From CANHCC01 sp040381555 (GTDB taxonomy: Bacteria; Bacteroidota; Bacteroidia; J057; RFSG01), in the NCBI GenBank assembly GCA_040381555.1, contig JBEIHC010000023.1, positions 1 through 30,459 on the forward strand: 30,459 nucleotides of DNA. Direction: 5' to 3'. Shown here piece after piece: positions 1 to 8,307 of this stretch; the stretch's first letter is position 1; each line of letters begins with the position of its first letter. The notes beneath the pieces were generated by a model. It did no database searches, had not been told where the DNA came from, and saw only the letters and a program-made list of their open reading frames with translations. A program made the position numbers and the translations under genes.

Positions 1-97
1 AGTGATGAGTGATGAATGATGAATGAAGAGTGATGAGTGATGAATGATGAGTGATGAATGATGAATGATGAATGATGAATGATGAAGGTGAGTGATG
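1..97. repeat. Heptamer tandem array, left arm
   Basis: About fourteen head-to-tail copies of a 7-bp unit alternating between AGTGATG and AATGATG; one unit reads AATGAAG and one is shortened to 6 bp (85-90). The array is cut by the window edge, so its full length is unknown. Because 7 is not a multiple of 3 and stops recur, it is not coding. It is paired with a second heptamer array of opposite orientation at 114-194. Confidence 0.93.
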
Positions 98-113
98 AAG
101 AGCATGTTATAAC

Positions 114-194
114 CTAACCACTAACCACTAATCACTAATCACTAATCACTAATCACTAATCACTAACCACTAACCACTAATCACTAATCACTAA
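114..194. repeat. Heptamer tandem array, right arm (inverted to the left arm)
   Basis: Eleven complete copies of CTAATCA or CTAACCA plus four bases, ending directly at the stop codon of the minus-strand TMTC-like gene. Read on the minus strand the unit is (T)GATTAG, i.e. AGTGATT in register, which differs from the left-arm unit AGTGATG by one base. The two arrays can therefore pair with 6 of 7 bases per unit around a spacer of about 16 bp. They would form a long imperfect hairpin just downstream of the gene. Confidence 0.93.
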
Positions 195-2195
195 TTAATA
201 CGGAACTTTATTCCTGTCCAGCAATTCTTTTGCTGCTCCATAATCTAATTGAGCTGCTTTTACATAAATTGGGATAGCCGTATTTAAGTTGCCTGATTTC
301 TCGTAAGAGATTCCTAAATTATACCAAGCTTCTGCATCGGTAGAGTCAAGGATAACAGCTTGTTCAAAATAATATTTAGCTCCCTCATAATCTAAGTCTT
401 CGCCAATCAAGATTCCTGCATTCCGCAAGGCGGCGCCCCTTTCCATTCCAGATGCCACCGCTCTTTCTATCCAGGCTGCCTCACCAGAGAAATCCTTTCT
501 TCTCCGGGCATTATAGGCACGATTCAAGTAAGTGTTGATTCGGGTAGAATCCATTTGCATTCCTTTTACATACAATGCATCTGATTCATCTAATCGACCT
601 ACTCGAGAATAAGCAAGTGCCAGATTAAAATAATTGTCAGGAATGTTTGGGCCTTGCGTTAATGCTCGTTCTAATATGACCACAGCAGTGTCGTTGGATC
701 TGGCAAATAGAGCGGCAACACCCAATTGAGCATTTAAATCTTTATAACCTGGGCTTAATTCCTGAACTTTCAGAAAATAATACATGGCCTCACGACCTTT
801 CTCCTGTAAGTTGTAAGATACTCCCATATTGAAATAGCCTGTATAATCCATTGGATAGTGCCTGATTACTCGGGAGTATGCTTCTCTGGCTTTGTCGAAT
901 TCTTTTGCTTTAACAAAATGCAGCCCAATATTATTATTGGCCAAAAGGTCATGAGGATACTGTTCTGCAACATCCGAAAATAAGCTAAAGTTGTCTACCC
1001 AAACCTGAGTTCTTTGAATACTGAGCCAGGTAAATGCTGGAATTACTAGAAAGAGAATTGCTTGGGAGAGGCTTTTTTTTACTGAAACGGAAAACCTTTT
1101 ATTACTAGTCGATATTAATTCAGCTAAGCCCCAGCAAAAAAATAAGGAGGGCACATACATATATCGGTCAGCGGCCATAGCACTTCCTACCGGTGCAAAA
1201 AGTACATGGGCAACTGAGGCGGAAAAAGCCAGTAATAGTAATTTTATTTTAGAATTTCCTTTCCATAAAATCAGACCTACTAAAATAGGGAGTGCGACTA
1301 AAGCGAAATAAAAAATGTTGGGAAAAAGCATGGTTTTAGGGTCCTTCAGAGGCATAGTGTACACAGCTGAAAGGGGATAGGGTAGAATAAGTTTGCTGAG
1401 GTAGTGAAACCAACCCATAAAACCTATGGATGCATGATCGAGTAAGGAGTAGTAATCTCCCTCCCGCATGGCAGAAGATTCTTTTTGCGCTTTAATCGCG
1501 ATATAGCCAAATACTAGAGAAACGATAAATCCTGCTGCAGTATCTTTAATGATTTCTGGGATGGATTTTTTGTAGTGAAAGAAGTCCAACAGAACGATAA
1601 CCGCTGGAAGGGTAACAGCCATCCCTTTACCAAAACAGGAAAGTATAAAAAGTACTAAAGCTAACAGCTGATATTTTCGATTTCCTTGTTTTCTAAATTC
1701 ATCCCAACTCAACAATGCTGCAAAATAATAAATCCCATAGAGCAAATCTTTTCTCTCGGAAATCCAAGCTACCGATTCTACATGGATGGGATGCACGGCA
1801 TAAACTAAGGCTCCTAACCAACCTGTCAATGAATTTTGGGTGTAGCGTGAAAGTAAAAAACCAATAATCAAGCAAGAACCCAGATGAAGGAGTAAATTGT
1901 GAATATGATACCAAAGAGGTTCGGTTTCGACAATACTGAAATCAATAAAAAGACTCAGCATGGTTAATGGATGATAGTTCCCCATCCAATAGGTCTGAAA
2001 TATTTCCGTGGTAAATTTTCGTAGGTAAGGATTCTCGGTAACATAAGGAGTATCATCCCAAACAAAACCATTTTGAAAGGCAGGATAAAATGCCAGAATG
2101 GAAAGTACAACCGTTAGACCAATCAATATTTTGGGGTTCAACCAATCCGAAGTTAGGTTTGGCAGGATTTGAGGCTGTTTAGATTTCATTTTCAT
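195..2195 (-). CDS. TMTC-like membrane glycosyltransferase-fold protein with C-terminal TPRs (copy 1)
   Basis: A 666-residue integral inner-membrane protein. Residues about 22-400 are a series of hydrophobic segments. Residues about 415-660 are some seven tetratricopeptide repeats (pattern W/Y-x2-LG-x2-Y near 625-645). The first extracytoplasmic loop carries the acidic pair D47-D48 after W46, and the motifs MGNYHPLT, SERKDLLY and AADRYMY follow. This arrangement is that of the TMTC family (GT-C fold, lipid-linked sugar donors, protein O-mannosylation in animals). In bacteria the substrate is unknown, so transfer of a sugar to an envelope protein is inference. It lies 42 bp after a paralogue with the same motifs, probably in one transcript. 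The start at 2195 could also be the ATG two codons later. Certain as a family call, uncertain for activity. Confidence 0.82.
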   Translation of the reverse strand: MKMKSKQPQILPNLTSDWLNPKILIGLTVVLSILAFYPAFQNGFVWDDTPYVTENPYLRKFTTEIFQTYWMGNYHPLTMLSLFIDFSIVETEPLWYHIHNLLLHLGSCLIIGFLLSRYTQNSLTGWLGALVYAVHPIHVESVAWISERKDLLYGIYYFAALLSWDEFRKQGNRKYQLLALVLFILSCFGKGMAVTLPAVIVLLDFFHYKKSIPEIIKDTAAGFIVSLVFGYIAIKAQKESSAMREGDYYSLLDHASIGFMGWFHYLSKLILPYPLSAVYTMPLKDPKTMLFPNIFYFALVALPILVGLILWKGNSKIKLLLLAFSASVAHVLFAPVGSAMAADRYMYVPSLFFCWGLAELISTSNKRFSVSVKKSLSQAILFLVIPAFTWLSIQRTQVWVDNFSLFSDVAEQYPHDLLANNNIGLHFVKAKEFDKAREAYSRVIRHYPMDYTGYFNMGVSYNLQEKGREAMYYFLKVQELSPGYKDLNAQLGVAALFARSNDTAVVILERALTQGPNIPDNYFNLALAYSRVGRLDESDALYVKGMQMDSTRINTYLNRAYNARRRKDFSGEAAWIERAVASGMERGAALRNAGILIGEDLDYEGAKYYFEQAVILDSTDAEAWYNLGISYEKSGNLNTAIPIYVKAAQLDYGAAKELLDRNKVPY

Positions 2196-2237
2196 GCAGA
2201 TTCAGCAACTAAAGAAATCAAAATTATTAAATAACCC

Positions 2238-4259
2238 TTACTTATCTTTATTTTCTATTGGAATTCCCATAGGTATTCCGGGCAAATATACGAGAATGCT
2301 ATCCCTCGGAATCCTTGCATTTTCTAAATCCCTTATCGCCTGCTGCACGCTAGTAGAGTCCGGATTCAAGGCTAAAAATCTTTGAAATGCTGCGTTGGCT
2401 TCTTTGTAATTTCCTAATTTACAATTATATAGGCCTTGATTCGCCCATAGCATGGGAGCCTGAGGCGCAAGGCGAAGAGCCCGTGAATTGCTATTGGCTG
2501 CTGCACCCAATTCTTGGCCGCGAAATTGTGCCCAGGCCAAATTTGCCCACAAGACAGCATCGTCCGGGTTGGCCTTACTCAAGTTACTAAGCGTCTGAAT
2601 GGCTTCTATTGTATTACCCGTTTCTGCTTGCATCAAAGCCTGATTGACTTGATAACTTTGATTAAAGGGTTGCAATGAAACGCCAATTCCAAAGCATTCG
2701 GCTGCGTCCTTATATTGCTGCCTATTTCGAAAGTGTTCTCCCAATAATATCCATCCTTCAGCCTTTTTAGGAAATTGCTGTATTAACACAATTAGATTCC
2801 GATACCCCGATGCATTACAGCCTGCCTGACATGAAAGCCTCAGGAGCATGAGTCTTCCCTCTATTTGCTTAGGTTTCTTTTGTATATATAACCGGCTTAT
2901 TTGTTCACACTCCGAATAAGACCCTTTTTTATACAATAAGGTGCTTAAGTTTTGATATCCAATCCAATAAGATGAATCCGCCAGAATGCTTTTTCGGAAA
3001 GCCTTCTCGGCTTGAACAAAATCTTGCTGTTCAGCATACGCATTGCCTAAATTGGACCAAGCAAATGCTGCTTGGGGATGTAGGGTAACTACTGCCTTGA
3101 AAACGCTGATACCTGACTTCCAAACAGGAATTTGTTTTTGAATAGAATTCATCCCCCAAAGACTGATACAGCCAACAGGCACAGCTATCATCCAAGGCTT
3201 GGGTACCCATCGGGCTATTTCTGGAATTACTACCAATAACAATCCTGCAGATGCCAAATAGGCATACCTATCTGCCGTTAAGGCGACTCCAACGGGTATA
3301 ATCTGGGAAACAGGTAGTACAGCGAGTAGAAATAACATAATTCCGATGAGAATTCCCGGTCTCGAGGTATAGAGTTTTATTGCCCCGAACATAAGGCCTG
3401 CTAGAATTAGGAAATGAATTAGTGCCTGAACCCCCAAATGCTGTTCCTCAGGATAAGGATAAAAAGGGGATAGATTGAAGGGAATAACAGAATGTTGAAG
3501 TAGCTGCACAATACTGATACTTGCCAGCGCAGGTTGTTTTATCATACCCAGGCCCTGCTGCACTGCTCCTGCATCCTGTTGGGCGAATAGGGCAATTATG
3601 CCAGTTAGGGTGGAAATAAATAAAAATGGAGCCATTCTTTTGGTCACCAGTTGATATTCTTTGGCGATAATTTCTTTCTGATAAAAGAGTAAAAGGATCC
3701 AGAGTGGTATCATAACTGCCATCGCTTTCGAGAGGCAGGCGAAGAGGAAGAGAAATAAAGAAGTTGTATAGTAAATATTTTTATTTATTATTTTGGATTC
3801 TGTGAATAGGGCGTAGAAAAGCACGGACAATAGGCCAAAGAATGAATAGAGCAGATCTTTTCGGGAGGATACCCAGGCTATGGGCTCTGTTAAAACCGGA
3901 AGGCAGGTCCAGCAAATTGCAGTAAGGAAGGCTGTCAAAGGTGCGGCTCCCAACTTACGGGCAAGCAGATACAGAAGCCCTGTATTCAAACTGTGTAAAA
4001 TCAAATTGGAGAGGTGCCAGCCCCAAGGGTCTTTGTCCCAGAGAAAATTATCCAACCCCAAACTGAGTAAGGTAAGTGGGTGATAATTTCCCATATAGAA
4101 GATACCCAAAATCTCTGGAATTCTTTTTAGCCAAGGGTTTTGAAGGGCATATTCCGGATCGTCCCAATTAAGCCAACCTAAGGTTAATGTGTTTCTCCAG
4201 ATTAGGAAAGTGAGTATCCCTAGTAAAATGATCCAAAGTAGGTCTGCATACCTTTTCAT
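2238..4259 (-). CDS. TMTC-like membrane glycosyltransferase-fold protein with C-terminal TPRs (copy 2)
   Basis: A 673-residue paralogue of the protein encoded just downstream, with the same plan: a multi-pass membrane half (residues about 6-390) and a TPR half (about 395-655). Conserved motifs are WDD (D33-D34) in the first loop, MGNYHPLT, SSRKDLLY and TADRYAY. The WDD acidic residues are the expected catalytic/metal site of GT-C enzymes; the TPRs probably select protein partners. The two copies are clearly diverged outside these motifs, so the duplication is old. The ATG overlaps the stop of the EamA gene by four bases (ATGA), which indicates translational coupling. Substrate and partner are unknown. 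Confidence 0.82.
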   Translation of the reverse strand: MKRYADLLWIILLGILTFLIWRNTLTLGWLNWDDPEYALQNPWLKRIPEILGIFYMGNYHPLTLLSLGLDNFLWDKDPWGWHLSNLILHSLNTGLLYLLARKLGAAPLTAFLTAICWTCLPVLTEPIAWVSSRKDLLYSFFGLLSVLFYALFTESKIINKNIYYTTSLFLFLFACLSKAMAVMIPLWILLLFYQKEIIAKEYQLVTKRMAPFLFISTLTGIIALFAQQDAGAVQQGLGMIKQPALASISIVQLLQHSVIPFNLSPFYPYPEEQHLGVQALIHFLILAGLMFGAIKLYTSRPGILIGIMLFLLAVLPVSQIIPVGVALTADRYAYLASAGLLLVVIPEIARWVPKPWMIAVPVGCISLWGMNSIQKQIPVWKSGISVFKAVVTLHPQAAFAWSNLGNAYAEQQDFVQAEKAFRKSILADSSYWIGYQNLSTLLYKKGSYSECEQISRLYIQKKPKQIEGRLMLLRLSCQAGCNASGYRNLIVLIQQFPKKAEGWILLGEHFRNRQQYKDAAECFGIGVSLQPFNQSYQVNQALMQAETGNTIEAIQTLSNLSKANPDDAVLWANLAWAQFRGQELGAAANSNSRALRLAPQAPMLWANQGLYNCKLGNYKEANAAFQRFLALNPDSTSVQQAIRDLENARIPRDSILVYLPGIPMGIPIENKDK

Positions 4260-5194
4260 ATTTTGGTTTCCTTTGGGAGAACTTCCAATTCTTTTTTCGA
4301 TTTTTTAAAATTAACCAACCAAATTCCAGTAAGAATAATGGATATTCCTGCAGCATGAATCCAGCTGATTTCTTCTCCATCCAGGATGCCCCATCCAAGG
4401 GCAAAAACAGGAATTAGATAGGTTACAGTTGAAGCAGGTAAAGCTCCGGCTAAGTGAACCAATTTGTTAAATAAGAACAATGAAAATGCGGTTCCGGCAA
4501 CTGCCAAGATCATCACATATCGAATTGCTTGCTGGGCAGGTTCGGTTTCAATTCTATCAAAAAAATCACTAAAGCCTATATAGACCAATGCAGGGAAGCC
4601 CACAGATGAAAGAGCCAGGCAGGCTACCGGAATGGGAGGGATATGAGCTAGTTTATGCCGAAGGGTATTCACGCTGATGGCATATAAAACGGTAGCCAGG
4701 ATAATCCAACCTCCGAAACTAAAATTGAATTCTATTGCACCATTACTTCGAAGGGCAATAAGGCTGATTGCCCCGGTTAGTCCGAGAAAAACGCCTATTA
4801 AATTAAGTTTATGAAAAGGCTGGCTGAAAACAATGGCGCCAATGGCTAGAGTGAATACTGGAGTAAGACTATTTAAAATTCCTGCTGTTGCACTTGGGAT
4901 TCCTGTTTGTGCGTAGGCAAATAAAAATGCCGGAATACCATTTCCCGCAAAACCAACAATCAGAATAAATGGCCAAGGAATGTTTTTATAGTGCTTTCGG
5001 TTAAAATAATGAAAGGGTAAAATTGCCAAGAAGGCAATGGCTAATCGAAGGGCAGCAATTTGGTCCGAGGGAAAGCCAAGCAATCCTCTTTTCATCAAAA
5101 TGAAAGAGCTCCCCCAAATGAACCCAAGTAACAAAATAATCAAAGGAATCAGAAGCAGGGATTTCCATTTTTGGAAGGTAGTTGGATTCTGCAT
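4256..5194 (-). CDS. EamA/DMT-superfamily permease
   Basis: A 312-residue protein with about ten hydrophobic helices arranged as two repeats, as in the drug/metabolite transporter superfamily (EamA, PF00892). The first repeat begins near residue 15 with GFIWGSSFILMKRGL; the second starts near residue 165 with GGWIILATVLYAISVNTLR. Members export amino acids, metabolites or nucleotide-related compounds; the sequence does not reveal the substrate. It begins one base after the tadA-like stop and its own stop overlaps the next start, so it is the second gene of a four-gene minus-strand unit. Length is normal for the family. Confidence 0.9.
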   Translation of the reverse strand: MQNPTTFQKWKSLLLIPLIILLLGFIWGSSFILMKRGLLGFPSDQIAALRLAIAFLAILPFHYFNRKHYKNIPWPFILIVGFAGNGIPAFLFAYAQTGIPSATAGILNSLTPVFTLAIGAIVFSQPFHKLNLIGVFLGLTGAISLIALRSNGAIEFNFSFGGWIILATVLYAISVNTLRHKLAHIPPIPVACLALSSVGFPALVYIGFSDFFDRIETEPAQQAIRYVMILAVAGTAFSLFLFNKLVHLAGALPASTVTYLIPVFALGWGILDGEEISWIHAAGISIILTGIWLVNFKKSKKELEVLPKETKI

Positions 5195-5195
5195 C

Positions 5196-5642
5196 TTATC
5201 TTTTGTTTTTAAAAAAATCTATCATTAAATTTTTACATTCTTCAGCTAGAATTCCTGAATGCGTGCTTGTTTTGGGGTGAAGGAGTTGGAATGGAATTCT
5301 GGAAAATCCTGATTTATCTTCGCTAGCGCCCCACACAATTCGGGAAAGTTGCGCCCAAGATGAGGCTCCTGCACACATAACACAAGGTTCTATGGTCACA
5401 TACATTGAGCAATCTGTTAGGTATTTTCCGCCGAGTGCAGAACAGGCCGAGGTGAGGGCGATCATTTCGGCATGCGCTGTTGGGTCCTGAAGCTTTTCTG
5501 TTTGGTTATAGCCCTTTCCAATAATTCTACCTTGAGAAACTATGACACATCCTATGGGGATTTCGTCTTCTTCATAGGCGATTCTTGCAAGCTTAAGCGC
5601 TTCCTGCATATATTTTTCTTCCTGAAGAAGGGATATTTCCAT
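5196..5642 (-). CDS. tadA: Nucleoside deaminase, TadA-like (tRNA adenosine-34 deaminase)
   Basis: A 148-residue zinc deaminase of the CDA fold. The active site is visible: H57-A-E59 (zinc ligand and proton shuttle) and P86-C87-x-x-C90 (two zinc ligands), with N46 before them as in TadA. The likely role is deamination of A34 to inosine in tRNA-Arg(ACG); guanine or cytosine deaminase activity in the same family cannot be excluded. The reading frame opens further upstream to 5717, but I start at 5642. The N-terminus then aligns with known TadA, and a TACCTTTG promoter element at 5647-5654 ends only four bases before this ATG, so an upstream start would lie before the transcript begins. It leads the operon with the EamA permease and the two TMTC-like genes. 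Confidence 0.88.
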   Translation of the reverse strand: MEISLLQEEKYMQEALKLARIAYEEDEIPIGCVIVSQGRIIGKGYNQTEKLQDPTAHAEMIALTSACSALGGKYLTDCSMYVTIEPCVMCAGASSWAQLSRIVWGASEDKSGFSRIPFQLLHPKTSTHSGILAEECKNLMIDFFKNKR

Positions 5643-5646
5643 AATG

Positions 5647-5654
5647 CAAAGGTA
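5647..5654 (-). promoter_or_regulatory. Bacteroidota -7 promoter element of the tadA operon
   Basis: On the minus strand this reads TACCTTTG, a full match to the Bacteroidota -7 consensus TAnnTTTG. Only CATT separates it from the tadA ATG. With the usual spacing the transcript would begin at or next to the A of the ATG, so the mRNA may be leaderless. No convincing -33 TTG was seen. Confidence 0.6.
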
Positions 5655-5725
5655 GGGGTAATCAGGTATTTTACTGCGAAGGGGAGTAGTTTCTATAATC
5701 TCTTCGGCTTGGAGCAAAACCTAGC

Positions 5726-5755
5726 TTGCAGCAAGCCGAGATTAGATTAAATTTG
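5726..5755 (+). promoter_or_regulatory. Bacteroidota promoter (-33 TTG, -7 TAAATTTG) of the coiled-coil lipoprotein gene
   Basis: TTG at 5726-5728 and TAAATTTG at 5748-5755 are separated by 19 bases, matching the Bacteroidota -33/-7 layout. The last G of the -7 element is the first base of a GTG codon that extends the downstream frame. That GTG therefore cannot be the translation start, which moves the start to ATG 5770 or 5776. Confidence 0.65.
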
Positions 5756-5769
5756 TGCGGTTCAATAAA

Positions 5770-6321
5770 ATGCCCATGATAAAAGCCTGGTATATACCCA
5801 TTTTGCTTTTGTTTTTGTTCGCTTGCCGGGAACAAAACATTGTATTAGTGAATGAAATCAAAACCCTCGACGCTAGGTGGGTCAGAGTATCAGAACAAAT
5901 GACTGAAATGGGAAAAATAATCCCTAAATGGACGGTTCAAATGGAACATGCCAAGACTATTTTACAAGAAATGGAATTTGCCTCAGAGGAAATCAGAGAT
6001 TCCATCGCGAATGAACAGGTTCAAATTATATCCAAAATGAAAAAGGTAGCCAAGGAATTTGAGACAATTAAGGTTGAATTCGATGGCCAAATAGATGATT
6101 TTGCCCGCTGGCAACAAGAGGCACTAAAATCATCAGGGGAAAATCCTGAACGAATCAAAGGTGAGCTGGTTCAATTTCAGGAGCAATATGAAGCTCTTTG
6201 GTTGGAGTTGGACAGCGTGCGGAATAACCTTCATGCACTCGCGCAGAATCATAATGACCTGAGAAAGAGTTTACTCGAGGAAATCGAATGGGTTCAATAT
6301 GAACCTATTTCAATCCGATAA
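5770..6321 (+). CDS. Small coiled-coil lipoprotein, function unknown
   Basis: A 183-residue predicted lipoprotein. A hydrophobic signal (residues 7-18) ends in a lipobox L-F-A-C with C19 as the lipidated residue. The rest is almost entirely charged helix (E/Q/K-rich, heptad-like, e.g. residues 25-175), suggesting a coiled-coil protein held at the membrane facing the periplasm. No enzyme motif is seen. The ATG at 5770 is used because the GTG that extends the frame overlaps the promoter; the ATG at 5776 (M3) is equally possible. It is transcribed away from tadA and converges with the DUF349 gene, with 7 bp between the stops and no obvious terminator. I do not recognise the family. Confidence 0.72.
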   Translation: MPMIKAWYIPILLLFLFACREQNIVLVNEIKTLDARWVRVSEQMTEMGKIIPKWTVQMEHAKTILQEMEFASEEIRDSIANEQVQIISKMKKVAKEFETIKVEFDGQIDDFARWQQEALKSSGENPERIKGELVQFQEQYEALWLELDSVRNNLHALAQNHNDLRKSLLEEIEWVQYEPISIR

Positions 6322-6328
6322 ACAGCAA

Positions 6329-8293
6329 TTAGGACCCGGACTTAACTTCCTTTAATACCTTTAGTTTTTCCAGAATTTGAGCTTTGTCTTTTTTGACTTG
6401 CTCCACTTTTTTCTGAATATCTATTCTCAAGGCATCACCTGCTTTCCCTTTCGAAATAAACAATACATTCGTTTCATACTGGTCTATTTGAGCTTCTAGC
6501 TCGCGGACTTTATCCCTCAATTTCCGTTCTTCGAATTTAAGTGGGTCGTTTTTGCTGGTATCGCCTGTTTTGGACGCAATATTTTCATAATGCATCCGGG
6601 TCTTTATTTGTTGATATTCTGCTTTGTTTTGACCTAAGTCTTGGAAGAATTTATCACAAGCTGCACGGAATCTATTCCATAATTTTTCCTTCTCCTTCAT
6701 AGGGACCAAGCCAATAGCTGTCCACTCAGATTGAAGGTCTTTAACTGCTTGAATAAGTTCAGGTTTGTTTTCCGCTTGAGACAAAGTCTCTGCTTGTTCG
6801 CACAGCGCGATTTTTTTAGACATGTTCTCCTCAAAATCATGAGAAAGAGCAGCGAAATGATGTTCTTTCCTTTGGAAATAAGCATCACAAGCACTGCGGA
6901 AGCGTTTCCAAATTCTTTGAGAATCTCTGTCAGGTACAGGCCCTAAAGATTTCCATTTTTCCTGAAGATGCTTGATTCTTTCAGTAGCTTTTTTCCACTC
7001 ATTACTGTCTTTGAGTTTTTCCGCTTCTTCACAAAGTGCTGTTTTCAAATTCAGGTTTTCCTTCCGATCTTGATCTAGCGATTTGAAAAATATACTTTTT
7101 CTTTCAAAGAAGGAATTAATAGAGGTACGGTACTGACCCCAAAGTAAAGTGTTGCTGTCCTGGGTGGCAGGACCAATATCATTCCAGGTTTTTTGAAGTT
7201 CGAGGATTTTATCTGTGGCATCCTTCCAATCAGATGGCTTGGTAGCACTGTAGGTTGCAAGGGGGGCAATTTGATTCATTAACTCTTGTTTTTTTGCCGT
7301 ATTATCGGATTTTAACAAGTCTTGTTGCTCGTAGTATTTATTCCGTGCCGCATAGAATTCATCTGCAACTTGTCGGAATTGATTCCACAATTCTTCAGCA
7401 GCTTCATCCGGAGGTCCCCCTGTGGCTTTCCAGAGCTCCTGTAGCATCTTCATTTCCTCCGTTTTTTCTTTCCAGAACTCTCGATCATTAACTTCTTCGC
7501 TGGGTACTAAACGCTTTGCTTCTTCAATGAGTTTACCCTTTTCTTCCATCTTGTGAAGACGGTCAATCTGGCGCAAGTCATTATATTTTCCTCTTAAATC
7601 ATAGAAGGAATCTAATAATTGACGGAATGTTTGGAACAAACGCGTCATATCCTCATGTCTAACTAACCCAATAGCCTTCCATCTCTCCTGTACATTGCGT
7701 ACTTTGTCAATAATGGTAGGGTCTGAAAGCTCGACTAAAGATCGCAATTCTGCGAGCAACTCATCTTTTAACTTAGAGTTTTGGTCTTTTTCTTGGTCGG
7801 CTTGCTTCTCATATTCATCTTTTTTCTTGTTGAATTTTCCAAAAGCAGTCTGAAAACGAGAGAGTTCAGCGTGTAGTTTCTTATCGTATTTATCTTTAGA
7901 ATCTCCAGGCTCAAAAGAAATTCCCGCCTGCAAGGCTGTTTGATAGACTGTATCAAAAGCTTTTTTGAGTTGCGCTACTCTGGAAATATTGGATTTCACC
8001 TCTTCCATTCCAGCGATATTTTCCATTAGAAAAACCAGTTCTTGAGTTTCATGTTTTTCCAGATTCTCAAAATGGCTTTCATCGCTCATAATTTCACTGA
8101 CTGCAGCTTGCATTGCCGCTTGAAGGGCTTCCTCTTGTTGGAGTGCGTTGAGAGGCTCTGGTTCAGCAATTGATTCTTCCTCAGAATCTACTGATTCTTG
8201 AGTAGTATCTACTTCCTCAATCACTTCGGCTGTTTCCGCTAGAGGGCTCAACTCCTGATTGTTTTCTTCGACGGGTAATGTTTCCTGTGTCAT
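6329..8293 (-). CDS. DUF349 repeat protein
   Basis: A 654-residue, highly charged, mostly helical soluble protein. After an acidic low-complexity N-terminus (about residues 1-60, E/S-rich) it contains at least five DUF349 (PF03993) helical repeats of about 70-75 residues. These are recognised by the recurring pattern W-K-x-I/L-G-x-V/P ... L/I-W-x-x-F/Y-R-x-A-x-D-x-F/Y, at roughly 205-245, 285-330, 355-405, 430-475 and 510-550. A coiled coil ends the protein (about 570-645). DUF349 proteins are common in Bacteroidota and their function is not established. It starts 14 bp after lysS, so the two are likely cotranscribed. A structural or RNA/ribosome-related role is only a guess from the neighbour. 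Confidence 0.88.
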   Translation of the reverse strand: MTQETLPVEENNQELSPLAETAEVIEEVDTTQESVDSEEESIAEPEPLNALQQEEALQAAMQAAVSEIMSDESHFENLEKHETQELVFLMENIAGMEEVKSNISRVAQLKKAFDTVYQTALQAGISFEPGDSKDKYDKKLHAELSRFQTAFGKFNKKKDEYEKQADQEKDQNSKLKDELLAELRSLVELSDPTIIDKVRNVQERWKAIGLVRHEDMTRLFQTFRQLLDSFYDLRGKYNDLRQIDRLHKMEEKGKLIEEAKRLVPSEEVNDREFWKEKTEEMKMLQELWKATGGPPDEAAEELWNQFRQVADEFYAARNKYYEQQDLLKSDNTAKKQELMNQIAPLATYSATKPSDWKDATDKILELQKTWNDIGPATQDSNTLLWGQYRTSINSFFERKSIFFKSLDQDRKENLNLKTALCEEAEKLKDSNEWKKATERIKHLQEKWKSLGPVPDRDSQRIWKRFRSACDAYFQRKEHHFAALSHDFEENMSKKIALCEQAETLSQAENKPELIQAVKDLQSEWTAIGLVPMKEKEKLWNRFRAACDKFFQDLGQNKAEYQQIKTRMHYENIASKTGDTSKNDPLKFEERKLRDKVRELEAQIDQYETNVLFISKGKAGDALRIDIQKKVEQVKKDKAQILEKLKVLKEVKSGS

Positions 8294-8307
8294 GTATGTG
8301 TACTGTA

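Noticed and set aside
1..194. CRISPR array
   Set aside because: Repeats are 7 bp with no spacers and no cas genes nearby; it is a simple tandem repeat.
5755..5757. GTG start of the coiled-coil lipoprotein
   Set aside because: The G is the last base of the TAAATTTG promoter element, so this codon is upstream of the expected transcript start.
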